Origin: JAPLIS01 sp963719415 | GTDB lineage: Bacteria; Babelota; Babeliae; Babelales; Vermiphilaceae | Assembly: GCA_963719415.1 (NCBI GenBank) | Contig: OY970383.1 | Location: 496,001-560,000, forward strand | Direction: 5' to 3' | DNA length: 64,000 bases | Shown here: one piece after another, positions 1 to 9,311 of the stretch | Layout of the letters: each line of letters begins with the position of its first letter | How positions within the stretch are numbered: position 1 is the stretch's first letter | Made by a program: the position numbers and the translations under genes | Notes under the pieces: generated by a model | Database searches by the model: none | What the model saw: the letters and a program-made list of their open reading frames with translations, nothing else | What the model was told of the DNA's origin: nothing

Positions 1-260
1 CCACCATTTCCCCAGGCAAAAAGTTCTGAAAAACAAAAACGTACTTCTGGCTCGCTGATTACATACAGAAGGCGTCCTCCTATAATGCCGGCACCGATAC
101 TAATCATGACAATATCCATTATTTTATCGGGAATAGATAGTGCAATAGCTTTAGAGTCTCTCTTTATAAGCCATATAAAAAGACAAACACCAACCGCTAT
201 GGCTACTCCATAACTATTAATAGAAAAAGGTCCGTATATAGATAACAATTCTCGTTTCAT
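1..260 (-). CDS. lgt: Prolipoprotein diacylglyceryl transferase, N-terminal part (cut by window edge)
   Basis: The first 86 residues are present and the rest lies beyond base 1. Lgt transfers diacylglycerol from phosphatidylglycerol to the lipobox cysteine of prolipoproteins in the inner membrane. The visible part fits the family N-terminus: GPFSINSYGV (the usual 'G-x-hydrophobic-x-x-x-x-YG' entry), a first membrane helix, charged residues WLIKRD, then a second helix with GAGIIGGRLLYV, matching the conserved 'GxxxGGRxxYV' segment, and WGNGG near the cut. The ATG at 258-260 lies 55 bases downstream of the preceding minus-strand gene, so the two may be cotranscribed. The presence of Lgt implies that the cell makes lipoproteins. 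The assignment rests on motif recognition over a partial sequence. Confidence 0.85.
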   Translation of the reverse strand, partial: MKRELLSIYGPFSINSYGVAIAVGVCLFIWLIKRDSKAIALSIPDKIMDIVMISIGAGIIGGRLLYVISEPEVRFCFSELFAWGNG

Positions 261-315
261 ATATTTTTTTAATTTTTAATTTTTTTAATAGCAAAAAATT
301 ATCTTTAACTATTTT

Positions 316-1188
316 TTATTTTTCTATAACTTCTTCTACTTCTATAGGCAAAGCTTCTTTACTGAGTATATGCCATTTTGTCTTCCATGAAAAGGTGAGA
401 TTTACCATTGATACATCTTTATCTACATCAAAGGTAACTGCTCTATGGCCCTTTTTATAGCCATTCATAAAGGAGTACTGATAAGAAACAACAAGTCTAT
501 TGTTTTCTATCGGTATAGCATGTTCTTGCCCCATTTCTAACTCGTTATTATCGATGCTAACTTTAAAAAAAGTGGGGCTATAGGTGCCTGTCCAATGTTT
601 ATATTTTAACATGTCTGTAGTTATATTATTTTTTACTTTAATGGTTCTGATCTCTTTTTTATTTTTCTCTGTTTCTTGCGTATCACTCTCTTCCTGTCTT
701 TGGCCACTCTTTGTCGATACTATTTCTGGCGCAAAAACAGGAGATTCCTGTACTAATTCTAAATCTTTATCCAGAGCAGTATCCGACTTTTGGGGTAACT
801 GCAAAGAAGAATCGAGAGCTAATACTGAGTCTTTATCAAGCGCCGCATTCGGCTCTTGGACCAAAACTAATGTTGGTGCTGATTCTTGGTCTGGCACTAA
901 ATCTTTATTCGTAGCTAAAGGAGAAACTCGATCTTGAGCCATAGCTTGAAATTCTTGAGTTAACGCTAAGTCTTTATCAAAAGCCATATCCGGTTCCAAA
1001 GCTGGCTCAGGTACAGAATCTTTATCAAGAGCCCGATACGGCTCTTGGGATAACTGCAAAAAAGAGCCCTGAACTCGTTCTTTAATATTTGGTACCGGTG
1101 CGAGAGATAATTTTCTATAATACTGGCAAAAAAAAATAGAAATCAGACAAACGAACACAAAAATCACTGCTATAAAAATCTTTTTCAT
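316..1188 (-). CDS. Membrane-anchored protein with imperfect Asp/Lys-rich repeats, unknown function
   Basis: I do not recognise a family. The protein starts with MKK and a single strongly hydrophobic helix (about residues 3-20), so it is either anchored in the inner membrane or exported. Residues about 40-160 consist of imperfect repeats around 'ALDKDS...QEP'; the DNA repeats the same unit (for example TCTTTATCAAGAGC near 1020 and 830). The final ~110 residues look like a compact beta-rich domain (TYSPTFFKVSIDNNELEMG, then SWKTKWHIL). The ATG at 1188 was chosen over a TTG at 1194 because an AGAGGAG sequence sits about 10 bases upstream of the ATG. It precedes lgt by 55 bases on the same strand and may share its transcript. 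Confidence 0.6.
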   Translation of the reverse strand: MKKIFIAVIFVFVCLISIFFCQYYRKLSLAPVPNIKERVQGSFLQLSQEPYRALDKDSVPEPALEPDMAFDKDLALTQEFQAMAQDRVSPLATNKDLVPDQESAPTLVLVQEPNAALDKDSVLALDSSLQLPQKSDTALDKDLELVQESPVFAPEIVSTKSGQRQEESDTQETEKNKKEIRTIKVKNNITTDMLKYKHWTGTYSPTFFKVSIDNNELEMGQEHAIPIENNRLVVSYQYSFMNGYKKGHRAVTFDVDKDVSMVNLTFSWKTKWHILSKEALPIEVEEVIEK

Positions 1189-1307
1189 AAACAATATACT
1201 CCTCTAGACTATATAATTTAGATTGCCCAATTTAGACTACTTACTATCTTAGCTCAAGAGTATCTATTTTAACTCAATATACTATTTAACGTATGAGCTC
1301 AGTATTC

Positions 1308-3140
1308 TTATTTTTTCTTACCTATACCACGAACAGCCAAAATAAGAAGTGATATAGCAGCAGGAGTCATACCAGGAATAAGAGATGCTTGAGCAATAGT
1401 TTTAGGAGCATATCGTTTTAATTTTTCTTGAAGCTCTTTAGACAGACCCGGCATATCTTGAAATAACAACGATTCAGGAATCTCTATCTGCTTATACGCG
1501 GCATGCTTTTCAACTTCTTTTGCTTCGCGAATAAGATAAGGCTCATAGCAAATTTCAGCATGGACTGTCTGCAAAGCTCTATCAGAAATAGGTGTATGCA
1601 ATTCTTTTTTTAACTCTTCTCTGCTATCATCTGATTGTGATTGACCAAAAAGTCTCAAAAGATCGGTACATTTTTTTCCCGAACGCAATACATTAAGGGA
1701 ATCTTCTATAATAGCTTTTTCTTGTTTAAAATCAGTAAAAAGTTCTGAGTCTATTAAGCCAAGATTGTATGCTTTTTCTGTTAATCGTAAAAATGCATTA
1801 TCTTGACGCAACAAAAGACGTCTTTCTGCGCGAGAAGTAAACATACGGTACGGTTCATCAACTCCCATAGTCACTAAATCATCGACCATAACACCAATAT
1901 AGCTTTCGGTACGACTCAAAATAAATGGTTCTTTATGGGATGCTTTAAGACTTGCATTAATCCCTGCAATAATGCCCTGTGCAGCAGCTTCTTCATAGCC
2001 CGTCGTTCCATTTATCTGACCAGCTAAAAAAAGACCTTCCACAGACTTAACTTCTAGAGAATGCGTGAGTTGATCTGGCAACACAAAGTCATATTCTATA
2101 GCATAACCAGGCTTAGTAATCTCAGCATTCTCAAAGCCAACAATAGTTTTAATATACTCTTTTTGAACTTCGTAAGGCAAAGAGGTAGAAATACCATTCG
2201 GATAAATCTCATCGCTTGAAGCGCCTTCAGGCTCAACAAATATTTGATGAGAATTCTTATGAGGGAATCTGCCAATCTTATCTTCTATCGAAGGACAATA
2301 ACGAGGACCTATGCCGGTGATATTTCCATTATACATAGCAGACAAATGCAAATTTTTTCTAATTACTTCATGCGTTTTTTCATTAGTCTGACCAATATAG
2401 CACGCCATCTTGTTTGTCGTTTTATGAGCATGAAACTCGAATAAATAATTGAGGTTATCTGGTTCTTGATATTCCAACTTAGAAAAATCAATGCTAGATG
2501 TAAGCAAACGAGGCGGGGTACCTGTTTTTAAACGTCTCAAAATAAGACCTAAGCTGCTCAAAAAAGACGATAAATTAAGAACAGCTTCTTCATCTCGTCT
2601 TCCTGCAGAATAATTATCTTTACCAATATGAATACGACCATTCAAAAAAGTACCCGTTGTTAGAATCACCGTTGGTGCCAAATAAACAGTATTATCCGCG
2701 GTTTTTACGCCATGTACCTTTTTTTGAGCGTCCATTATGAGCTCTTCCACCATACCTGCTCGTACCGTCAAATTTTCAGTAGCCATAAGCGACTCTTGAC
2801 TCAGCTTGCTATACGCATACTTATCTATTTGTAATCTTAGGCCTTGAACAGCTGCCCCTTTACTGGTATTAAGCATACGAACTTGCAAATACGTCTGAGT
2901 ACACAATTTGGGCATAAGACCTCCAAGGGCACTAATCTCATACACCAAATGTCCTTTGCCAACACCACCAATGGCGGGATTGCACGGCATAAGGCCTATT
3001 TTTTCTACACTAAGGGTTATCATGAGCGTTTTTGATCCCATGCGTGCTGCGCTATAGGCAGCTTCTATGCCAGCATGGCCACCACCGACTACAATAACAT
3101 CAAAATCGTATGCAAAATTTGAATTCATATCATATACCAT
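1308..3140 (-). CDS. mnmG: tRNA uridine-5-carboxymethylaminomethyl modification enzyme MnmG (GidA)
   Basis: MnmG, with MnmE, installs the carboxymethylaminomethyl group on U34 of certain tRNAs, using FAD and methylene-tetrahydrofolate. At 610 residues it is of normal family length. The N-terminal FAD-binding Rossmann motif VVGGGHAGIEAA lies at about residues 18-29. Both family signatures are clear: GPRYCPSIEDKIGRF in the middle and AGQINGTTGYEEAAAQG further on. The C-terminal helical domain that docks MnmE is present (ending AVRGIGKKK). No mnmE is visible in the window. Two in-frame ATG codons (3140 and 3128) could start it, and neither has a strong Shine-Dalgarno sequence. No missing residues or frameshift are seen. 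Confidence 0.96.
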   Translation of the reverse strand: MVYDMNSNFAYDFDVIVVGGGHAGIEAAYSAARMGSKTLMITLSVEKIGLMPCNPAIGGVGKGHLVYEISALGGLMPKLCTQTYLQVRMLNTSKGAAVQGLRLQIDKYAYSKLSQESLMATENLTVRAGMVEELIMDAQKKVHGVKTADNTVYLAPTVILTTGTFLNGRIHIGKDNYSAGRRDEEAVLNLSSFLSSLGLILRRLKTGTPPRLLTSSIDFSKLEYQEPDNLNYLFEFHAHKTTNKMACYIGQTNEKTHEVIRKNLHLSAMYNGNITGIGPRYCPSIEDKIGRFPHKNSHQIFVEPEGASSDEIYPNGISTSLPYEVQKEYIKTIVGFENAEITKPGYAIEYDFVLPDQLTHSLEVKSVEGLFLAGQINGTTGYEEAAAQGIIAGINASLKASHKEPFILSRTESYIGVMVDDLVTMGVDEPYRMFTSRAERRLLLRQDNAFLRLTEKAYNLGLIDSELFTDFKQEKAIIEDSLNVLRSGKKCTDLLRLFGQSQSDDSREELKKELHTPISDRALQTVHAEICYEPYLIREAKEVEKHAAYKQIEIPESLLFQDMPGLSKELQEKLKRYAPKTIAQASLIPGMTPAAISLLILAVRGIGKKK

Positions 3141-3200
3141 AAATACATAAAAAACCTAGCTAAAATTAAAAAAATACTCTATAAAAATATAAAAAAAATA

Positions 3201-3240
3201 TAATAAAAGAGAATAGCGATTATGCTATTCTCTTTTATTA
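3201..3240 (-). terminator. Intrinsic terminator downstream of the 3310-4014 gene
   Basis: A perfect inverted repeat of 17 bases (3201-3217 against 3224-3240) encloses a 6-base loop. Read on the minus strand, the stem is followed by a T-rich run, as in a rho-independent terminator. It lies about 70 bases past the stop of the 3310-4014 gene. Confidence 0.8.
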
Positions 3241-3309
3241 CTAAATATATTAATTATACTGAATTATAATAAGTAATGCCAATTTCAGGCACTAGCGCGT
3301 ATCTCTTTT

Positions 3310-4014
3310 TTATTTAAAAAAGTTAGGTGCATATACTCGTTTTGCTACAAGATTTTCAGCACCTTTATTTTTTTCTTTAAAATCTACTATTGCTTTTTTC
3401 ATATCACTAACCTGTGCATGAAGGTCACATAAGCCTCTATTTTTACAATCTTTTTGTAATTTAACTATTTTCGCTAAAATATCATTAAACTTAGCGTCCA
3501 TTTCTGGCTTTTTAGTTTTCATTTTCATGAGAAATTTAAACGGATCTTTCTCTTTTCCTAATTCTTTAAGCATCTGAAACATAGAAACCATCATCTCATT
3601 CATATCTTGAACAATAACATGCATTGCTTGAGCCATAGCATCATCTTCTTCAAGGGCGACGCCTCTTTTTATTGGTGACAACTTAGAAGTCACATTTTCT
3701 TGAAACCATTTTGCACAATGTCCAAAATCAACCAACAACTCTTTATATGTTAAAGAACAATGTTTTTTTGAAGAATTAAGAAATTTTTCATTCCACTTAA
3801 TAAGATTTTTTATATTATTCTGAACATCTTTCCCAAGAGAAAGTGCAATTGCAAGAGGAGAATTTGATTGATGGCTTAATTGGTGAGAGCGATGAGTTGC
3901 TTCAGTAGCCGAATCATCAGTAGCCGGTTTAACAGAATAAGTCGATAAGAATAGTGCGCATACAATAACTTTAGAGATTTTAACTTTAGACATCTTTAAA
4001 AATTTTGGTTTCAT
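3310..4014 (-). CDS. Exported helical protein, unknown function
   Basis: A 234-residue protein with a basic N-terminus (MKPKFLKMSKVKISK) followed by a short hydrophobic stretch VIVCALFLSTYSV, consistent with a Sec signal peptide. The rest is Lys-rich and predicted mostly helical, with Met-rich segments (MHVIVQDMNEMMVSMFQMLKE). A Cys pair occurs at KDCKNRGLC. I recognise no family. The start at 4014 has a GAGGAA Shine-Dalgarno sequence upstream. It is transcribed alone, with a hairpin terminator after it, on the same strand as mnmG. An exported accessory protein of a host-associated bacterium is the likeliest description, but that is inference. Confidence 0.6.
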   Translation of the reverse strand: MKPKFLKMSKVKISKVIVCALFLSTYSVKPATDDSATEATHRSHQLSHQSNSPLAIALSLGKDVQNNIKNLIKWNEKFLNSSKKHCSLTYKELLVDFGHCAKWFQENVTSKLSPIKRGVALEEDDAMAQAMHVIVQDMNEMMVSMFQMLKELGKEKDPFKFLMKMKTKKPEMDAKFNDILAKIVKLQKDCKNRGLCDLHAQVSDMKKAIVDFKEKNKGAENLVAKRVYAPNFFK

Positions 4015-4433
4015 ATTTAATTCCTCAGTTTATGTATTTATGATATCATGTTATACATATATTATTATACTATTTATTATTGCACTATTTGAAATATCAT
4101 TACAACCTTTAACTATTATTATACTATTTCAAAACTAATTCAAAAATAGGAATATTATTTAAAAACTCTTTCAAGCTTAACTGTTTTTTCTTAATCTAAC
4201 TTACCTATAAGTTTACCTTACTTGATCGATAAGTCAAAAGCCCTACTTCCTAGCTTCAAAAAGAAGCTAAATTAGATTAGATTAGATATCAAAATATTAC
4301 AACAAAAAAACTAATCAAAAAAAACTAATCAAAAAAAACTAATATTACTCTAGCTACGACTATTCGAAAAACAGTTAAAAACCATATATAACAAAAACAA
4401 TATAAAAAAGCACGAATAAAAACAGATCAAAAT
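4015..4433. other. Gene-free divergent intergenic region with short A-rich tandem repeats
   Basis: This very AT-rich 419-base gap lies between divergent genes. It holds a small hairpin (TAGCTTC at 4251-4257 and GAAGCTA at 4263-4269), a GATTA tandem run near 4273-4287, and three tandem copies of an AAAAAAACTAATC unit at about 4303-4343. No open reading frame of note is seen. Promoters for both flanking genes must lie here. Confidence 0.5.
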
Positions 4434-5129
4434 ATGACGACTATTACTATTTTTAAATCAGATCAGGCTATTAATCAGATTAAACCCTACCTTTCTCGTA
4501 ACCCCATTATCATAGAAGCTGGAGCATTCGATGGCCGCGACACCCAAAGGCTTGCCCAAGCATGGCCTGAGGGTACTGTTCATGCTTTTGAGCCGGTACC
4601 AGAGCTTTTTGAGCGTCTCAAAAAAAATACCGCGCATCTGCCCAATGTCAGGTGCTATCAGCTTGCTTTGAGCGATAAGGAGGGAGTAGCAACGTTCTAT
4701 GTATCCGAAAAACCTCATAAGCCAGGAATTAGCTCTCAGGCAGGTTCGCTGCGCAAGCCAAAAGAACGCCTTTCACGATCTCCCATTCACTTTCCTTATA
4801 CTATTGAAGTAGAAACGATTACGCTTGCGATGTGGGCCCAAATACACACTATTAGCCACGTTGATTTTTTATGGCTTGATATGCAAGGGCATGAGCTTAA
4901 TGCTTTAAAATCAGCCGATTTTCTTCTTTCTAGCATATCAGTTATTTATACAGAAGTCGGTTTTATAGAAGCTTATGAACAACAACCATCACTCGAAACG
5001 GTTAAAAAATGGGCTCTCGAGCACGGTTTTCACGAAATTGGTCGTACTTTTGCCAACCAGACTGATTGGTTTTTTGGCAATATTTTACTCATCAATAACA
5101 AAAATACAAAAATCATATACAAAGATTAA
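4434..5129 (+). CDS. FkbM-family SAM-dependent methyltransferase
   Basis: A 231-residue class I methyltransferase of the FkbM type. The SAM-binding motif is IIEAGAFDGRDT (about residues 25-36), followed by the acidic post-strand segment HAFEPVPE and a conserved ALSDKEG. The later FkbM signature 'hDFLWLDMQGHELNAL' (VDFLWLDMQGHE, near residue 143) is well preserved. Members methylate hydroxyl groups of sugars or small metabolites; the substrate here cannot be read from sequence. It is a single gene with no sugar-biosynthesis neighbours. The stop codon directly abuts a miniature repeat element at 5130, which may supply its 3' end. The start has only a weak Shine-Dalgarno sequence. Confidence 0.88.
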   Translation: MTTITIFKSDQAINQIKPYLSRNPIIIEAGAFDGRDTQRLAQAWPEGTVHAFEPVPELFERLKKNTAHLPNVRCYQLALSDKEGVATFYVSEKPHKPGISSQAGSLRKPKERLSRSPIHFPYTIEVETITLAMWAQIHTISHVDFLWLDMQGHELNALKSADFLLSSISVIYTEVGFIEAYEQQPSLETVKKWALEHGFHEIGRTFANQTDWFFGNILLINNKNTKIIYKD

Positions 5130-5195
5130 TAGAGCAAAGCGCGTTAAAAATTCCCCGTTTTTTTTAAACTTATTATTGTTGATAAGTTTGCTCTA
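5130..5195. mobile_element. 66-bp miniature element with IS630-like termini
   Basis: It begins TAGAGCAAAGCGCGTTAAAA, continues to ATTCCCCG and ends GATAAGTTTGCTCTA, so the outer bases form an inverted repeat. The left end matches the terminal repeats of the IS630-type element at 15263-16219, and the interior matches elements at 22683 and 32930. It abuts the stop codon of the FkbM gene. Confidence 0.6.
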
Positions 5196-5262
5196 TTTTC
5201 AAGAATCTTTGATAGATTTTTTAAAATCTAAAACAAAAATTATCCATTTTTTCACGCTTAAT

Positions 5263-5694
5263 TTATCGTGAAATACCACGTCTCTGGCAGTATCGAGCTA
5301 TACCCGTATTCCCTACGGAAAGAGCCATAGAATAAGGCGTTTCTCCTCGTGGCCCCTGCACTCGAGGGTTGATACCCAAACGAACCAAGCCCCTAAAAAA
5401 CTCAACACTATCTTTAGAGTGCAAAGCCGCTATACAAATAGCTGGCATACCATCCTCTGTCCTTGCATTACCATCAGCTCCCTGCCTAAAAAACCAATCC
5501 ACGTCTTTTTCTGCTGCCACTGTATCAAAAGAATGAGAACTAACCTCGAATAGGCTCTGCAAAAAAGAATTATCCATCTCGGTCGCCCTCGCTAATTGCG
5601 CTGGCGTTGGCGGGATTACTCCAGCCTGTACTGAAACAGTTCTTGCTATCAATAAAAAAACAGCTAAAAAATATACTCTTAGTCTCTTATTCAC
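5263..5694 (-). CDS. Exported ankyrin-repeat protein (short)
   Basis: A 143-residue protein with a signal peptide (RLRVYFLAVFLLIARTVSVQA, cleavage after VQA likely) and about two ankyrin repeats: DGMPAICIAALHSKDSVEF and RGETPYSMALSVGNTGIA carry the 'G-x-T/P-x-x-x-x-A' ankyrin consensus. Ankyrin repeats mediate protein-protein contacts, and exported versions are common in host-associated bacteria. The start is probably GTG at 5694, as no upstream ATG is available; a weak TTAGGCG lies before it. Only two clear repeats are visible, fewer than in a typical stable ankyrin domain, so it could be a shortened member. Confidence 0.65.
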   Translation of the reverse strand: MNKRLRVYFLAVFLLIARTVSVQAGVIPPTPAQLARATEMDNSFLQSLFEVSSHSFDTVAAEKDVDWFFRQGADGNARTEDGMPAICIAALHSKDSVEFFRGLVRLGINPRVQGPRGETPYSMALSVGNTGIARYCQRRGISR

Positions 5695-5903
5695 AAAAAA
5701 CGCCTAACCAATTAAAGCTTTAAAAAATAACTCTTATTCCAAATTTTATAGTATTTAACCTTCTCGTCAATTAAAACCTATTTTCAATAGACAGCATTTT
5801 TCGAAAACAAAAATTCATGATTATCTCAAAAAAAAGTTGCTTTGATATCTTGTGTTCTTATTACTTTCGTCTATATACACAGCCTGTTTTAGTATTTCTA
5901 TCT

Positions 5904-5949
5904 AAAAAAGAATATCCCCGCTTTTTTATGAGCGGGGATATTCTTTTTT
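5904..5949 (-). terminator. Intrinsic terminator after the metallophosphatase gene
   Basis: A perfect 19-base inverted repeat (5904-5922 with 5931-5949) has the core ATATCCCCGCT/AGCGGGGATAT and an 8-base loop. On the minus strand the stem ends in a T run. It lies 24 bases past the stop of the 5973-7640 gene. Confidence 0.85.
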
Positions 5950-5972
5950 AAAAGTCGGCTTTTTGTATGTAT

Positions 5973-7640
5973 CTATTGAAGCAAACAATTTGACTGTTTT
6001 TCTTCTAAATTCACCAATGGTGATAGTTCTATCAATTCACAAAGTTCTATTGGTGGACGTGCCGATGCCGGTGCTGGATCTTCTAAGCGTTCGACCTCAT
6101 CACTTTTTACATTGCTTGCTGCTTCCAATAACTTATAAGTAGATCTTTGATCCTTGTATCGAACAAAAAGTTCTTGCCCATTGCCCGTTCTTCCCGCAAG
6201 CCACCAAAGGGCACCATCAATAACTGTTTGCTTTCCAACTTTAGGATCGCTTGAATAACAAGTTACAGGATGTTTAACGCCATCAGCACTATAATAATCG
6301 CCAAGTATATTAATTTCATCTCCTTCAACAACAACACCAGCATTTCTTGGTGGCTTAGCAAAAGAAGTATCCGTCAAAACACACGTTACTTTTTTACCTC
6401 GTGCAAAAGCTACGTCCTGTTCTTGTATTTTGTACTCTTCGTCGTGGTCTGGCACTTGAGTTACCAGCGCTACAGGGAAATCCCCAACCGGAATATGACC
6501 ACTGAAAACCATAGTAATGCCTACTCGTGATAATAACGCTGCAAATTGAGGAGATAGGAGAGCCAAATCACCATTTTGCCATGGTTTACCTTGAATAATA
6601 CTATAAGGGTTAGATTCTCTACCCCAACCATTTTTGCCTTGCTTATTTTTTATCACTTTTGGTTCTTGTAATTCTACTAATGGTATGGCCTCTTTTAAGT
6701 TTCCCTTTAGACCAGCTCTAATCGCTTCAGCCCCAGCTTTATTCATTGTTTCAACATATTCTTCTAAACCTTCTTCTGTTTCAATTGTCATACGATAGGG
6801 GTGCTCTCCCACAATATAACCAAAACTATCTTCATGTAAGCTTCCATGCACATACAGCTTATTTGCATCTTTATGAATCAGTTGCGTATGTAAAAGATAT
6901 TTTGAAAGCAACCCTTTCTCAGCCAATAACGACATATAGATATCAAAAGTTTCTTGATCTGTATTTGCGCAAACTTCTTTTTTAAAATTCTTAAAGGTGT
7001 CTGAACAGCCCAACGTTTTATCAAGTAAAAACTTAAATTTCAATAAACGATCTGAATCTGCTGATTTTCCGTGTTGATATGCAACGACTTCCCCATCAAT
7101 AGTATTGTTGCCATTCGCACACCACTCGGCAAACAGATCTTCCCATTCTTCTATTCTAAAACGATCAGGAGAAAAGCGATTTTCACCATTAAGAACCAAG
7201 GCTTCGTCGGAAAGCTCCCATAAAAAACGTAATTTATTGATATCTCTATTGCCAAGTATCAGATGAACGCGATGTGGATATTTCTCTTTTAAATAAATAA
7301 AAAACTTCAGCGCTTTTATGGTATCTCGTCCTTTATCTATCGCATCACCCATAAAAACAAATTCTGTATTATCACCATTAAACACAATATCAAAATTATC
7401 TAGGTTATCATTAACTATAGTAAAAATATTACTTTTTTCGTTCCAGGTACGAATTTTTTCCCATGAACTTTCAACATCGCCAAGAACTCCAATTCTTTTC
7501 TTACTTGCAACGACAAGTCTCTCTTTTTGCCTTGCCAATTCTTGCCCCGTTTGAAGCCTAACTCGTCGCAATGGCTGTGCCGCAAAACTATGCAGAAAAA
7601 TGCCTGAAACTAATAGTAACACATAAAACCTATTGGACAT
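5973..7640 (-). CDS. Exported calcineurin-like metallophosphoesterase
   Basis: A 555-residue exported phosphoesterase. The start at 7640 (MSNRFYVLLLVSG) was chosen over one 75 bases upstream because it has an AGGGGA Shine-Dalgarno and begins a clean signal peptide ending near HSFA-AQP. Metal-binding motifs occur in family order: GDVE (about residues 54-57, in place of the usual DxH), GDAIDKGRD (98-106), GNRDINK (130-136, with Arg where GNHD usually has His), then VHGSLHE and SGHIPVGD. Such enzymes hydrolyse phosphomonoesters or diesters using two metals. The change of the first DxH and of GNHD to GNRD suggests altered metal chemistry or specificity. At 555 residues it is much longer than a minimal phosphatase. 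Its location suggests a substrate outside the cytoplasm. Confidence 0.82.
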   Translation of the reverse strand: MSNRFYVLLLVSGIFLHSFAAQPLRRVRLQTGQELARQKERLVVASKKRIGVLGDVESSWEKIRTWNEKSNIFTIVNDNLDNFDIVFNGDNTEFVFMGDAIDKGRDTIKALKFFIYLKEKYPHRVHLILGNRDINKLRFLWELSDEALVLNGENRFSPDRFRIEEWEDLFAEWCANGNNTIDGEVVAYQHGKSADSDRLLKFKFLLDKTLGCSDTFKNFKKEVCANTDQETFDIYMSLLAEKGLLSKYLLHTQLIHKDANKLYVHGSLHEDSFGYIVGEHPYRMTIETEEGLEEYVETMNKAGAEAIRAGLKGNLKEAIPLVELQEPKVIKNKQGKNGWGRESNPYSIIQGKPWQNGDLALLSPQFAALLSRVGITMVFSGHIPVGDFPVALVTQVPDHDEEYKIQEQDVAFARGKKVTCVLTDTSFAKPPRNAGVVVEGDEINILGDYYSADGVKHPVTCYSSDPKVGKQTVIDGALWWLAGRTGNGQELFVRYKDQRSTYKLLEAASNVKSDEVERLEDPAPASARPPIELCELIELSPLVNLEEKQSNCLLQ

Positions 7641-7856
7641 GTGCACGAAATCCCCTTTTTGACTTATAATTTTTAAAATTTTTCGCAGTATAGCAAATAT
7701 ATACTTAAATAACAAACTATACCCTTAATTTAAGACCTCAAAACGGAGCCCTTTGACAAAAACAAAATAAAAACTTACGCTAAATTATAGAAAATATACT
7801 GATTTATAAACTAAAACTTTAAACTATATCTTTAAAATCATATAGGGGAGAAATTC

Positions 7857-9311
7857 ATGCACAACAACACTCAAAAACAAAAAAAATTAAGTCGACTTTA
7901 TCCATTGTTAATGGCTCTTTGTATCGCTCAATCAATACCGGCACAAGCACACAAAACCAGTTCTATAGTAGGAGGTGTTGTTGCAGGAGTTAGCGCACTA
8001 GCCTGCCTTGTTGGCGGATCTATCATAGGATATAATAATTATCAATATAATAGCGCTAAATCATGCATAGAAAAGGCAATCAGACAAGAGCTTGATTACA
8101 CAAGTCACTATGTACAGATGCTCCAAGAATATCAAGAATATAAAGATACAAAACGGTATGGTTCTTGGCAATCGATAGTACTTAGCTCTATCAAAAAAGA
8201 ACATGCTCGTATCGCTTATCATGGTCATACATTATCACATAATTTTCCGCTCTTATGGTATACGGACAATCTTAACAATGCCATTAGAGCCTTACAAGAT
8301 AGCTATAGCAACCTCGTTTCTTATCGATCCGCAATGCAAAAAGATCCTCAGTATTATAGCGCTATAACTACAGACAGGGACCATGCTGAAATAAAAATTG
8401 CCCTATTGCTTAAAGATATGCGTGATTTATATAACGATATTATTTCTACACGTGAGTACAGGCAAGAGCAAATAGACCTCAAAGAACAAGAAGAATATAA
8501 TGCTGTGCAAAAATTTAGAGCCATATTGCTTGAGAATAAAAATGCATTTCATGCAATAGATCATCAATTTAGTCAATTACGATCAATATATGATGTGTCC
8601 GACTTTATTCACTGTTTATCTGATATTATCAGCTATCAATTTACCAGAATCACGAGCTATCCACCAATATACAATAGTACGGTGCGAAATTATTACCCTC
8701 AACTCTGGTATGAAACCCAACTGGTAGAAACTGCTTTAAGTATTCAGCAACTTCTTGGTCGCTTGCAATCTGCACATCTATCAGTAGCAAGACTCTCTTA
8801 TTATGCAACACAAACAGATCTAGAGCTCAATTATAGAAACTTAATAGATCGTATGAATACGACTGTTACCATGTTTCAAGTTTCTCTCAGCAGATTACGC
8901 TTATCACCGCTTTATATAGCAGACCTTTGTGCATATGAAAGCGCATGTGCATATGTCCAACAACAAGCCCGTCTAGAGCAAGAACGCCAAAGAGCGAGAG
9001 AACGCGAACATGAAAGAGATCAAGAACGAGCGAGAGAAAAAAATAGAGAATACGCTAGAGAAAGAGAACATGAAGCTGAAATGGCTAGAGCAAGAGAAAA
9101 AGAAAGAAATAGAGATAGAGAGCGTATGCATGAACGAGAAAAAGAACAAGAAAGAGATCGTGCTCGCGATCATGAAAAAACAAGAGAAAAAGAAGGCCAT
9201 TTGTCAAAACAAGAACAACAGGAACAAGCTCGAAAAAAACACGCACAAGCAGTTGCTGAGACTATTGAACAAAAACGTTTAGAAAAACGCCTAGAAAAAC
9301 GTTTTAAATAA
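7857..9311 (+). CDS. Exported protein with long Arg/Glu-rich C-terminal helix
   Basis: A 484-residue protein of unknown family. The N-terminus carries a signal sequence (LYPLLMALCIAQSIPAQA) followed by a glycine-rich hydrophobic helix (VGGVVAGVSALACLVGG, about residues 38-58). The middle ~300 residues are helical and Tyr-rich. From about residue 375 the sequence becomes a charged repeat built from 'RARERE' and 'REKERE' hexamers (to about 455), then a Lys/Arg tail. This could be a single alpha-helix or coiled coil. The start has a TAGGGGAG Shine-Dalgarno sequence. It resembles nothing I can name; a surface or secreted protein is inferred. Confidence 0.6.
   Translation: MHNNTQKQKKLSRLYPLLMALCIAQSIPAQAHKTSSIVGGVVAGVSALACLVGGSIIGYNNYQYNSAKSCIEKAIRQELDYTSHYVQMLQEYQEYKDTKRYGSWQSIVLSSIKKEHARIAYHGHTLSHNFPLLWYTDNLNNAIRALQDSYSNLVSYRSAMQKDPQYYSAITTDRDHAEIKIALLLKDMRDLYNDIISTREYRQEQIDLKEQEEYNAVQKFRAILLENKNAFHAIDHQFSQLRSIYDVSDFIHCLSDIISYQFTRITSYPPIYNSTVRNYYPQLWYETQLVETALSIQQLLGRLQSAHLSVARLSYYATQTDLELNYRNLIDRMNTTVTMFQVSLSRLRLSPLYIADLCAYESACAYVQQQARLEQERQRAREREHERDQERAREKNREYAREREHEAEMARAREKERNRDRERMHEREKEQERDRARDHEKTREKEGHLSKQEQQEQARKKHAQAVAETIEQKRLEKRLEKRFK

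Noticed and set aside
9010..9282. Shifted plus-strand frame rich in Lys and Glu within the charged repeat
   Set aside because: It is a shadow of the purine-rich repeat of the gene at 7857-9311.
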